Origin: Streptomyces antimycoticus
GTDB taxonomy: Bacteria > Actinomycetota > Actinomycetes > Streptomycetales > Streptomycetaceae
NCBI RefSeq assembly: GCF_005405925.1
Contig: NZ_BJHV01000001.1
Coordinates: 6,138,001 to 6,202,000, forward strand
Direction of reading: 5' to 3'
DNA: 64,000 bases
The notes below the pieces were generated by a model. It saw only the letters and a list, made by a program, of their open reading frames with translations. It searched no databases and was not told the origin of the DNA. A program made the translations under genes and the position numbers. Positions 25,347 through 33,752 of the stretch are shown piece by piece; the first letter of the stretch is position 1, and each line of letters starts with the position of its first letter.

Positions 25347-26956
25347 ATGCAACGGATGGCACAGGGGAGCACCGTCCCGGCCCTGATCCGGGCGGCGGTC
25401 GAGCGGTACGGCCCCGCCGAGGCCGTGGTCGAGGGCCGCGCCCGGATCTCGTACGCCGAGCTCGGCGCCCGGATCGAACGGGCCGCGGCCGCGTGCGTCG
25501 CCTCGGGCCTCGAACCGGGCGACCGCGCCGCGATCTGGGCGCCCAACACCACCGACTGGGTCGTGGCGGCGCTCGGCGCGGTCACCGCGGGGGGCGTGCT
25601 GGTCCCGGTCAACACCCGCTTCAAGGGCGCCGAGGCGGCGTATGTGCTGCGCCGCACCCGGGCCTCGCACCTGTTCATCACCGGCACCTTCCTCGGCACC
25701 TCGTATGTGGCGTCGCTGCGCCGGGCGGCGGGGGAGGGGCGGGCCACGGCCCCCTGCCGCGCCTGCCCTACCTGCGGGAGGTGGTCGTCCTCGCCGACAA
25801 CGGCCCGGAGGACTTCCGCACCTGGAAGGAGTTCCTGGCGCTGGGCGACGCCGTATCACCGGCGGAGGTCCGGTCCCGGGCGGAGGCGGTGCGCCCCACG
25901 GACCCCTCCGACATCACCTTCACCTCCGGCACCACCGGCCGGCCCAAGGGTGTGGTGACCACGCACTTCCAGACCGTGCGCGTCTTCGACACCTGGAGCG
26001 AGATCACGGGGCTGGCGGCGGGCGATCGCTATCTGATCGTGAACCCGTTCTTCCACACCTTCGGCTACAAGGCGGGCATCATCGCCTGTCTGAGCCGCGG
26101 CGCCACGATGGTGCCGCAGCCGGTCTTCAGCGTGGAGACCGCCCTGGCCAACATCGCCGCCGAGCGCATCACCGTCCTCCCCGGCCCGCCCACCCTCCAC
26201 CAGTCGCTCCTCGACCATCCGTCCCGCGCCGGCCATGACCTGTCCACGCTGCGCCTGGTCGTCACCGGCGCCGCCGTGGTCCCGCTGGAGCTGGTGGAAC
26301 GGCTGCGCTCGGAGCTCGGGGTCGCCACCGTCCTGACGGCGTACGGCCTGACGGAGGCGTCGGGCACCGTCACGATGTGCCGCCGTGGCGATCCGCCCGA
26401 GGTCATCGCGGGCACGGCGGGCCGCGCGATTCCGGACACCGAGGTCAAGATCGCCCATCCCACCGGGCGTGAACTCGCGCCGGGGCGGCCGGGCGAGGTC
26501 TGGGTCCGCGGCTACCACATCACCCCCGGCTACTTCGAGGATCCGATCGCCACGTCCCGCACCATCACCCCCGACGGCTGGCTGCGGACCGGCGATGTCG
26601 GGGTGATGGACGAGCAGGGCAATCTGCGCATCACCGACCGCATCAAGGACATGTTCATCGTCGGCGGCTTCAACGCCTATCCCGCCGAAATCGAGCGACT
26701 CATCGCCCGCCACCCCGATGTGGCCGACGTCGCCGTCGTCGGCATCCCGGACGCGCGCCTGGGCGAGGTGGCCGAGGCGTACGTGGTCCGCCGTCCGGAC
26801 TCGACGCTGACGGCGGACGATCTGATCGCCTGGTCGCGCCGGGAGATGGCCAACTACAAGGTGCCGCGACAGGTGGTGTTCCTGGCCGAGCTGCCGCGCA
26901 ACGCCAGCGGCAAGGTCCTCAAGGCCGAGCTGCGGGCGGGCCGGTCAGTCTCGTAA
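25347..26956 (+). CDS. FadD-type fatty acyl-CoA ligase, apparent frameshift near 25750
   Basis: ANL-superfamily AMP-forming ligase. Reading restored, it is about 536 aa: RISYAELGARIERAA at the N-terminus, the P-loop-like TSGTTGRPKG, FHTFGYKAG, YGLTEASGTV, GWLRTGDVG and the C-terminal catalytic Lys in PRNASGKVLKAE. ATG 25347 has GGGGAG 7 bases upstream. The N-terminal 135 codons lie in one frame and the rest in another. Restoring one C to the run CCCCC (25750-25754) joins ATAP to LPRLPYLREVV. This is probably a sequence error. Divergent from Ltp-DUF35-hydratase under a shared operator, so it likely activates their acid substrate. Confidence 0.85.
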
Positions 26957-27000
26957 GACCCCCAGCCGCCGCCGAAGGCGTGCGCGGGCGGGGCATCACC

Positions 27001-27030
27001 AAGGGGCCGGGCATGTTCGCCCGGCCCCTT
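27001..27030. terminator. 12-bp perfect stem-loop between FadD and the small secreted gene
   Basis: AAGGGGCCGGGC pairs with GCCCGGCCCCTT over a six-base loop. Flanking A and T residues make it usable in both directions. Confidence 0.75.
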
Positions 27031-27057
27031 CGGCCTGCGTAAGTCGTCTCGCCGCGC

Positions 27058-27255
27058 CTACTGCGGGCTGGTGGGGGCATGGCCCTCGCCCTGCGGGGCC
27101 GGGGCGGCGGCAGTGGCGTATTCGCTACTGTCCACGCCGACGATAGGGGTGTGACTATCGCTTGCAGCTGCGAATGCGGCTGTCTGGCTTGTGGCTCCGA
27201 CCGCGGCACCTATAGCGATAATCAAGGTCGCAATGCCCTTTGTGGCACGAGTCAT
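27058..27255 (-). CDS. 65-aa secreted peptide ending in an AfsS-like motif
   Basis: ATG 27255 has GGAGG with a 7-base spacer, an excellent start. Residues 1-30 are a signal peptide (KGIATLIIAIGAAVGATSQT, likely cut after AFA-A). The mature part of ~35 residues begins SDSHTPIVGVDSSEY and ends PQGEGHAPTSPQ. That ending matches the GEGHTPAPPQ repeat of the AfsS-like protein encoded 250 bases upstream on the same strand. The two genes have separate terminators. A secreted relative of an AfsS-type cytoplasmic protein is unexpected; signal peptide or surface roles are possible but unproven. Confidence 0.75.
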   Translation of the reverse strand: MTRATKGIATLIIAIGAAVGATSQTAAFAAASDSHTPIVGVDSSEYATAAAPAPQGEGHAPTSPQ

Positions 27256-27418
27256 TCCGGTTCCTCCGATACGGGGGGTGATTATCTATTTTGTACTGCA
27301 AATTAACAAAGAGGGGTACGTGTGTTCGGCCATCTGGCCGGAACTGGTCGAAGCTTGGCGGAAAGGGGGCCCGCCCGGTGGTGCGCGGAGCCGATCGTCC
27401 GGAGGGCGCCCGCACAGA

Positions 27419-27465
27419 GGGGCCGACGCCGATGACGTCCCCTCCGCGTCATCGACATCGGCCCC
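27419..27465 (-). terminator. 19-bp stem-loop downstream of the afsS-like gene
   Basis: GGGGCCGACGCCGATGACG (27419-27437) pairs with 27447-27465 at 17 of 19 positions over a 9-base loop, starting 40 bases after the afsS-like stop. No strong T-tract. Confidence 0.65.
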
Positions 27466-27504
27466 GCGGTTACCTGGTGGATACGAACGACGTTCCGTGG
27501 TGGC

Positions 27505-27867
27505 CTACTGGGGTGCCGAGGGAGTGTGGCCCTCGCCCTCGGCGCTCAGCTGCGGCGGCGCCGGGGTGTGACCCTCGCCCTTGGTGCTGAGCTGCGGAGG
27601 CGCGGGCGTGTGCCCCTCCCCCTGCGTGCTGAGCTGCGGCGGCGCCGGGGTGTGACCCTCGTCCATGGTGCTGAGCTGCGGAGGCGCGGGCGTGTGCCCC
27701 TCCCCCTGCGTGCTCAGCTGCGGCGGGGCGGGCGTGTGGCCTTCGCCCTGGGTGACCGCCTGCGGCGGCGCCGGCGTGTGGCCCTCGTCCTGAGGAGTGA
27801 GGGTCGCCGGGTCGGCCTCCAGTGGCCGGTAGGTGTCGGACTGGGGCTTCTTGTCCGTGCTTGTCAC
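27505..27867 (-). CDS. afsS: AfsS-like protein with seven GEGHTPAPPQ repeats
   Basis: About 120 aa. GTG 27867 has GGAG 6 bases upstream, giving VTSTDKKPQSDTY at the N-terminus. From residue ~24 it is almost entirely seven 14-residue repeats with core T-Q-(G/D)-E-G-H-T-P-A-P-P-Q; the last is degenerate (GHTPSAPQ). No membrane segment or signal. AfsS of S. coelicolor is, from memory, a ~63-residue protein with imperfect His-x-Pro-Ala-Pro-Pro repeats, activated by AfsR. Repeat type, position just downstream of afsR on the same strand and the upstream direct-repeat box support the assignment. The extra repeats double the usual length. Confidence 0.78.
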   Translation of the reverse strand: MTSTDKKPQSDTYRPLEADPATLTPQDEGHTPAPPQAVTQGEGHTPAPPQLSTQGEGHTPAPPQLSTMDEGHTPAPPQLSTQGEGHTPAPPQLSTKGEGHTPAPPQLSAEGEGHTPSAPQ

Positions 27868-28025
27868 GATCAACTCCATCGGATGCTCTGGTCGGTAGAG
27901 GCCCGTTGACACCCGCCCGGCGACTCCCCCGTGGGTCGCCGGACAGGTGTCTCAAAAGGGCCGCCCACCTTACGGTGTGACCTCGCAACCGACCCGTCTG
28001 CCCCCCGCGGGGACGGGTCGACCGG

Positions 28026-28063
28026 TACTAAGACTCCCGGACGGCGATAAACGATTGATGAAC
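28026..28063 (-). promoter_or_regulatory. 11-bp direct-repeat box (PhoP/AfsR-type) and -10 of the afsS-like gene
   Basis: On the minus strand GTTCATCAATC (28063-28053) is followed directly by GTTTATCGCCG (28052-28042), two 11-bp direct repeats like Streptomyces PHO-box or SARP half-sites. TTAGTA (28031-28026) 10 bases further may be the -10. In S. coelicolor both AfsR and PhoP bind the afsS promoter. Confidence 0.6.
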
Positions 28064-28081
28064 GGTCGGCGGGACGCGCGG

Positions 28082-31006
28082 TTATGCCGCGGTCGCGGGG
28101 GCCAGAAGCCCCCGGACGTCCTCTGCCTCCGGTGCTCCCAGCCGCTCGTGAATCGACAGCGCCTCACGCCAGCAGGCATCCGCGCGCTCGTTCTGGCCGA
28201 GCTCCAGCAGCGCCTTGCCGAGCAGCGTCAGCACGATGGCCCGGCGCCACTCGCCCCCGATGCCCCGCAGGGCGAGGGCCTGTTCGGCGTGGGTGGCGGC
28301 CTCCGCCGGGCGCCCGATGGACAGATGCGCCTCGGCCATCCGCTGGTGGGTCATGCCCTCCCAGAGCGGCTGGCGGTGCTCACGGAAGAGGCCGAGGGCC
28401 TCGGTGAGCTGCTCCAGCGCGTGGGTCAGGCTTCCGGACCCGGTCAGGGCGATACCCAGCGCGTACTTGCCGTTGGCCAGGCGCAGGGTGCGCCCCAGGC
28501 TTCCGTAGATCCGCACGCCCTGCCGGGCCAGGTCCACGGCGCTGTCGATCCGGCCCATCTCCACATACGCGCGGGACAGGTTGCACAGCGCGCTGGCCTC
28601 GCCGGGCTGGTCGTCCACGGCCCGGTAGGCGTCGATGGCACGGAGGAAATGCCGCTCCGCGTCGTCCCAGCGGGTGCGGCTGAGGTGCGCGATGATGCCG
28701 CGCTCGGTGAGGGCGCGCCCCATGGTCACGTGGTCCTCGACCGTGGAGCCCAGGGCCAGGGCGCGCTCCGCCTCCGCGTCGGCCTCCTCCAGCCGGCCGG
28801 TGAGGTTGTGCACCTTGGCCAGGCAGGTGCGGGCCCGGCCCTCGGCCCGGGTGTCGCCGACGGTGTGTGCCGTCTCGCTGACGACGCGGGCGACGGCCTC
28901 GTAGCGCGGGGCGTTGGCACCGGATTCGGCCAGGTCCATGGCGGCGAGCAGCAGATCCGCCGCCCGGCCCAGGGTGGTGCCCGAGGCGGCCTGCTGGGCG
29001 CAGGCCAGCAGGCAGTCCGCCTCGGTGAACAGCCAGTCCAAGGCGGCGCCCTGATGCGGGAAGACCAGGCCGGGGTGGTCGGCGGGGGCCAGGTGGTCGC
29101 CCAGCCGGTCGCCCGGCCGCTCCATGGCGTACACCCGTGCCGCCGTGGCGAGGTAGAAGCTCAGCAGCCGGGAGAGCGCCGCCTCGCGTTCCGTGGCCGA
29201 CTGGTGCCGCTCCGCGCGGTCACGCGCGTAGAGCCGTACGAGGTCGTGGAAGCGGTAGCGGCCGGGCGCCGCGGACTCCAGCAGGGAGGCGTCGACCAGG
29301 GACTCCAGGAGTTCCTCGGCGTCGAAGGTGTCCAGTTGCAGGACGACGGCCGCCGCGGCGAGCGAGATGTCGGGGCCGTCCGCGAGCCCCAGCAACCGGA
29401 ACGCCCGGGCCTGCGGCGGCTCCAGCTGGCCGTAGCCCAGCTCGAAGGTGGCCCGCACGGCGAGGTCGCCGGCCCGCAGCTCGTCCAGCCGCCGGCGCTG
29501 GTTGGCGAGCTTGCGCGCCAGCGTGGAGACGGTCCAGGTGCGGCGCGAGGCCAGCCGGGAGGCGGCGATCCGGATGGCCAGCGGCAGGAAGCCGCAGGCC
29601 GCCACCACGTCCATGGCCGCGTCGCGCTCGGAGCTGACCCGCTCCGCGCCCACGATGCGGGTGAAGAGGACCAGCGCCTCATCGGGGCTCATCACATCCA
29701 GGTCGACCAGGTGGGCGCCCTCCAGGTCGACCATCCGGGTCCGGCTGGTGATCAGCGCGGCGCAGCCCGGCGTACCGGGCAGCAGCGGCCTGACCTGTGC
29801 CGCGTCGCGTGCGTTGTCGAGCAGCGTGAGCACCCGGCGGCCGTCCAGCATCGAGCGGTAGAGCGCGGCCCGCTCGTGGACGCCCTCGGGGATCGCGCTG
29901 TCCGGGGCGCCGAGGGCGCGCAGGAAGGCGCCCAGGATCGCGTTGGGCTCCGCGGGCACCGGACCGGCGCCCTGGAGGTCGACGTAGAGCTGGCCGTCGG
30001 GGAAGTGGGCGCGGGCCGCGTGGGCGACGTGCACGGCGAGCGTCGTCTTGCCGACCCCACCGATTCCGGCCACGGCTGACACAGCCATGACACGCCCCTC
30101 GGCGGTGGCGAGCTCATCGCTCAGCTCCTCGACGAAGGCGACCCGGCCGGTGAAGTCCGCGACCGTCGCGGGCAGCTGGGCCGGCCTCACGAAGCTGGGC
30201 CCGGCGTGCGTGCGGTCGTCCACCGGGCTCGCCAGCTCGGCATCCGCCTGCAGAATGCGCTGATGCAGCTCGGACAGCTCCGGGCAGGGGTCCACGCCGA
30301 GATCCTCGGCGAGCAGCCGCCGGGTGTCGTTGTACACCGCCAGGGCCTCGGCCTGCCGGCCGCTGCGGTAGAGCGCCAGCATCAGCAGCTCGCGCAGCCG
30401 CTCCCGGAGCGGATGGGCGGCGGTCAGCGCGGTGAGCTCGGAGACCACCTCGGTGTGGTGGCCCAGTTCCAGGTCGAGATCGAGCCTGGTCTCGGTGAGC
30501 ACGAGCTGCCACTCCGACAGCCGGGCGCGCTGCGTCGTGGCGTAGGGCCCCGACAGCCCGGCCAGGGCCTCACCGTCCCAGAGGTCCAGCGCCCGGCCGA
30601 TGAGCTCATGGGCGCGCAGCCGGTCGCCCGAGTGCCGGGCCTTCTCCGCCTCCGTCGCCAGGCTCTCGGCCACATCGATGTCCAGGGCCCCGAGGCCCAC
30701 TTGGACCGCGTAGCCGCCCGATTCGCTGACCAGGATGTCCGAATGCGGGGCGAACGCCTTGCGCAGCCTGGAGGCGTAGGTGCGCAGCGCCGCGATCGCG
30801 GCGTCCGGCGGATCGTCGCCCCACAGGGCGTCGACGAGTTCGGGGGCGGTGGCGGTGCGCCCGCCGCGCAGCAACAGAGCGGCGAGCAGGGCTCTTTGCT
30901 GCGGTGATCCGGTGCTCAGCTGTTCCTCGCCCCGAAAGGCCCGTACCGGTCCGAGCACGGTGAAGCGCAAGGACTGCTCCTGCGCCCGCTCCTTCTCGCC
31001 GGCCAT
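28082..31006 (-). CDS. afsR: AfsR: SARP, NB-ARC and TPR transcriptional activator
   Basis: A 974-aa regulator. Residues ~12-105 form the OmpR-like winged helix of SARPs (LRFTVLGPVRAFRG, LWGDDPPDAAIAALRTYASRLRKA). About 110-265 is the bacterial activation domain (ALDLWDGEALAGL, LRERLRELLMLALYRSGRQAEALAVYNDTRRLL). The NB-ARC ATPase has P-loop GIGGVGKTT with K320, LLDNARDAAQVRPLLPG and ITSRTRM. From ~690 TPR helices run to the end. AfsK phosphorylation stimulates its DNA binding and ATPase, driving afsS. ATG 31006 has GGGGGA 5 bases upstream. Promoter elements at 31039-31074 are shared with the tandem paralogue. Confidence 0.92.
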   Translation of the reverse strand: MAGEKERAQEQSLRFTVLGPVRAFRGEEQLSTGSPQQRALLAALLLRGGRTATAPELVDALWGDDPPDAAIAALRTYASRLRKAFAPHSDILVSESGGYAVQVGLGALDIDVAESLATEAEKARHSGDRLRAHELIGRALDLWDGEALAGLSGPYATTQRARLSEWQLVLTETRLDLDLELGHHTEVVSELTALTAAHPLRERLRELLMLALYRSGRQAEALAVYNDTRRLLAEDLGVDPCPELSELHQRILQADAELASPVDDRTHAGPSFVRPAQLPATVADFTGRVAFVEELSDELATAEGRVMAVSAVAGIGGVGKTTLAVHVAHAARAHFPDGQLYVDLQGAGPVPAEPNAILGAFLRALGAPDSAIPEGVHERAALYRSMLDGRRVLTLLDNARDAAQVRPLLPGTPGCAALITSRTRMVDLEGAHLVDLDVMSPDEALVLFTRIVGAERVSSERDAAMDVVAACGFLPLAIRIAASRLASRRTWTVSTLARKLANQRRRLDELRAGDLAVRATFELGYGQLEPPQARAFRLLGLADGPDISLAAAAVVLQLDTFDAEELLESLVDASLLESAAPGRYRFHDLVRLYARDRAERHQSATEREAALSRLLSFYLATAARVYAMERPGDRLGDHLAPADHPGLVFPHQGAALDWLFTEADCLLACAQQAASGTTLGRAADLLLAAMDLAESGANAPRYEAVARVVSETAHTVGDTRAEGRARTCLAKVHNLTGRLEEADAEAERALALGSTVEDHVTMGRALTERGIIAHLSRTRWDDAERHFLRAIDAYRAVDDQPGEASALCNLSRAYVEMGRIDSAVDLARQGVRIYGSLGRTLRLANGKYALGIALTGSGSLTHALEQLTEALGLFREHRQPLWEGMTHQRMAEAHLSIGRPAEAATHAEQALALRGIGGEWRRAIVLTLLGKALLELGQNERADACWREALSIHERLGAPEAEDVRGLLAPATAA

Positions 31007-31038
31007 GGTCTCCCCCTGCCTCCGCTCCCAGTTGCACG

Positions 31039-31074
31039 GGCCAGTTTGCCTTGCCGATACCCCTTACGTCAGTA
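31039..31074 (-). promoter_or_regulatory. afsR promoter element shared with the paralogue
   Basis: On the minus strand TACTGACGTA (31074-31065) carries a TGACGT -35-like hexamer. A 17-bp spacer leads to CAAACT (-10-like), then GGCC, 33 bases before ATG 31006. The paralogue has the same two blocks with identical spacing at 33627-33662. Confidence 0.6.
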
Positions 31075-31134
31075 GGGGCCGGACCTCTCCACAAGGCCCG
31101 CCCGACTTCGAGACCTCCGTTTGCCGACGGATCG

Positions 31135-33595
31135 TCAGTTCCAGGGCCCGCTTTCGGACACCGGGGGGCCGACTCCGAAGGGGTCCCGATGGCCGGGATT
31201 CGGATCTGCGGCCGCCGGGAGGTCCGGTGCCGAGGTCGCCAGCAGTTGGCGCACCTCCTCGGGCTCGGGTGAGCCCAGCCGCTCGCGAAGGGCCTGTGCC
31301 TGGCTCCAGTACTCCTGGGCCCGGCTTCGCTGTCCGGCCGCCATCAGGGCCTTCGACAGAACGGTGAGAAAGGAGAAGCGTCGCCACTCGCCGCCGAGTC
31401 CGCCCAGGGCGAGGGACTGTTCGGCGTGCGTCACCGCCTTGGTGGGGCGATGTGCTGCCAGATGCATTTCGGCCAGCCGGAAATGTGCCATGCCTTCCCA
31501 CAGCGGCTGACGGGCTTCGCGGAACAGGTCGAGCGCCTCGGTGAGGTGAACGGCCGCCTCTTCCAGTCGGTGGGCACGCGTCAGCGCGATGCCGAGGGTG
31601 TACATCCCGTTGGCGAGCCGTAAGGGGGCGCCGAGCCTGCGGTAGATGGCGAGCCCCTGCTCGGCCAGTTCCACCCCGCTCCGGGTGCGGCCCCGGCTCA
31701 CATGGAGCCGGGAGAGGTTGGCCAGGGCGCTCGCCTCGCCGGCCTCGTTGGCATCGGCGCGGAACGCCTCGAGGGCCTGTCCGAGGAACCGCTCCGCGTC
31801 GTCGTACCGCCCCAGCCCGTTGGTGACGATGCCGAGCTGATTGGAGGCGCGGCTGGCGATCACCGGATCCTCGCCGTCCAGTTCCAGGGCGAGGCGAAGC
31901 TCGCGCTCGGCCTGGGCGTACCGGCCCGTGAAGCTGTACAGATGCCCCAGCGCCGAGCGGGCGCGGGCCTCGGTACGGGAGTCCCCGGCCGCGTGGGCCG
32001 CGTCGCCGGCCGCCCGCGCCACCGTTTCGTACTGCCGCGGCCGGGCCCCGGACTCGGCGAGGTCCAGCGCGCCCAGCAGCAGATCCCCGGCGCGGCGGCG
32101 GGTGGTCTCCCCGGTGCACCTGGGCACGCAGTCGAGCAGGCAGTCGCCCTCCGCGAAGAGCCAGTCCAGGGCGGCCTTCGAGGTCTCGAAGCGCAGCCCG
32201 GGATGGCCGGTGGGCTCCAGGTGCTCGACCATGCGATCCCCGGGCCGCTCCATGGCGTACACCCGCGCCGCCGTGGCGAGGTAGAAGTCCAGCAGCCGCG
32301 ACAGCGCCTCCTCGCGCTCCGCCGCCGCCTGCGACTCCCGCTCGGCGCAGGACCGCGCGTAGAGCCGTACGAGGTCGTGGAAGCGGTAGCGCCCCGGTAC
32401 GGCGGACTCCAGCAGCGAGATGTCCACGAGGGAGGTGAGGAGCCGGGCGGTCTCCTCGATGTCGAGGCCGAGCACCGCGCCCGCGGCCGGCAGGGAGATG
32501 TCCGGGCCGCCGACCAGGCCGAGCAGCCGGAAGGCGCGGGCCTGGGCCGGGTCGAGCTGTCCATAGCCGAGCCCGAAGGTCGCCTTGACCGCCAGATCCC
32601 CGGCCCGCAGCTCGTCCAGCCGCCGCCGCTCATCGGCGAGTTTGCGGGCGAGAACGGAGACGGTCCAGGTGCGGCGGGAGGCGAGCCGGCAGGCCGCGAT
32701 GCGGATGGCGAGCGGGAGGTAGGAGCAGGACGCCACCACCTCCATGACCGCCGCGCGCTCGACCATCGCCCGCTCCTCGCCCACGATCAGCGCGAAGAGG
32801 GCGAACGCCTCGGTCGGGCTCATCGCGTCCAGGTCGACCAGGTGGGCGCGGTCCAGGTCGGCCATATGGGCGCGGCTGGTGATCAGCGCCACGCACTCCG
32901 GTGCGCCCTCGCCCGGGAGCAGCGGCCGGACCTGGGCGGCGTCGCGGGCGTTGTCCAGCAGGACGAGGACCCGGCGGCCTTCGAGAGTGGCGCGGTAGAG
33001 CGCGGCGCGCTCCTCGGTGCCGTCCGGGATGGCGGCGTCGGGGGTGCCGAGCGAGCGCAGGAAGGCGCCGAGCACGGTTTCGGGGTCGGCGGGGAGGAGC
33101 CCGCACCGCCGAGGTCGATGTAGAGCTGGCCGTCGGGGAAGTGGTGGCGGGCGGTGTGGGCGAGATGGACGGCCAGGGCGGTCTTGCCGATGCCTCCGAT
33201 GCCGGCGATGGCGATGGCGGCCGGCCGGTCGGAGGGGGCGCCAGCCGGTCGTTCAGCTCTCGTACGAGGTCCTCGCGGCCGGTGAAGTCGGCCACCGCCG
33301 CGGGCAGTTGCGCGGGGCGGACGGCGGTGGTGACGGCGGCCAGGGGGCGTTGCGGGCGGCCCACGGCGGTGGGCCGGGAGAACGCGGCGGCGGGCTGTGG
33401 GGCGGCGTGCGGACGGAGCCCGGGGACGACATCGGCGCGGTAGCCGCTCTCCCACTCCAGCTCGATCCGTGTCCGGTCGAGGGCGGGGTCAGGGTCCTCG
33501 CCGAGGGCGAGGTTCGCCTCGTCACCGCGCCACGACCCGTCCGGTACGGATCCGGTGGAACCTATCCGCCGCCCCAGGCGCTCGTCGCCGACCAT
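31135..33595 (-). pseudogene. AfsR paralogue lacking the SARP domain, two apparent frameshifts
   Basis: Tandem relative of afsR. Three frames are needed. ATG 33595 gives ~120 residues to ELNDRLA, including RTRIELEWESGYRADVV, which matches only a fragment of the AfsR activation domain. One frame then carries the P-loop (GIGGIGKTALAVHLAH), and a long frame (from 33075) the rest of NB-ARC and the TPRs up to AFLRSLGTPDAAIPDG onwards, clearly like AfsR. The frames join if one C is restored at runs 33234-33238 and 33091-33094, giving ~820 aa. Even so the winged-helix DNA-binding domain and most of the activation domain are missing. It may be decaying, or an NB-ARC/TPR partner of AfsR. Confidence 0.8.
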
Positions 33596-33626
33596 GGTGC
33601 CCCCCGCACACGCTTCCTCGCTGTAT

Positions 33627-33662
33627 GGCCAGTCTGCCGTGCCCGTGGGCCGTACGTCAGTA
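33627..33662 (-). promoter_or_regulatory. Promoter of the AfsR paralogue, same layout as afsR
   Basis: Minus strand TACTGACGTA (33662-33653), a 17-bp spacer from TGACGT to CAGACT, then GGCC (ending 33627), 32 bases before ATG 33595. Spacing between the two conserved blocks equals that at afsR. Confidence 0.6.
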
Positions 33663-33717
33663 AAGAGTGCGACGTGTCCGTGGCATCGCCCGAACCTCGT
33701 GGGAGGCGTCCAGTGAG

Positions 33718-33732
33718 CTGACGATCCGTCAG
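33718..33732 (+). promoter_or_regulatory. CTGAC-N5-GTCAG operator upstream of the amidohydrolase
   Basis: CTGACGATCCGTCAG has perfect arms and ends 20 bases before ATG 33753. TACCGT (33741-33746) then lies 6 bases before the ATG, and no ribosome site is visible, suggesting a leaderless mRNA. Confidence 0.78.
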
Positions 33733-33752
33733 ATCGGCGCTACCGTGCAGTC

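Noticed and set aside
27505..27867. Reading the repeat protein as a multi-core RiPP precursor
   Set aside because: There are no modifying enzymes, protease or transporter nearby, there is no leader or signal peptide, and afsR context with HTPAPP repeats fits AfsS better.
27505..27867. A CRISPR array suggested by regular 42-bp DNA repeats
   Set aside because: The units are contiguous coding repeats without unique spacers, and no cas gene is present.
31124..31138. CCGACGGATCGTCAG, a one-mismatch copy of the regulon dyad at the 3' end of the AfsR paralogue
   Set aside because: About two such copies are expected by chance; it is 50 bp upstream of the afsR -35 and no catabolic gene starts there. 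Kept only as a weak possibility for afsR control.
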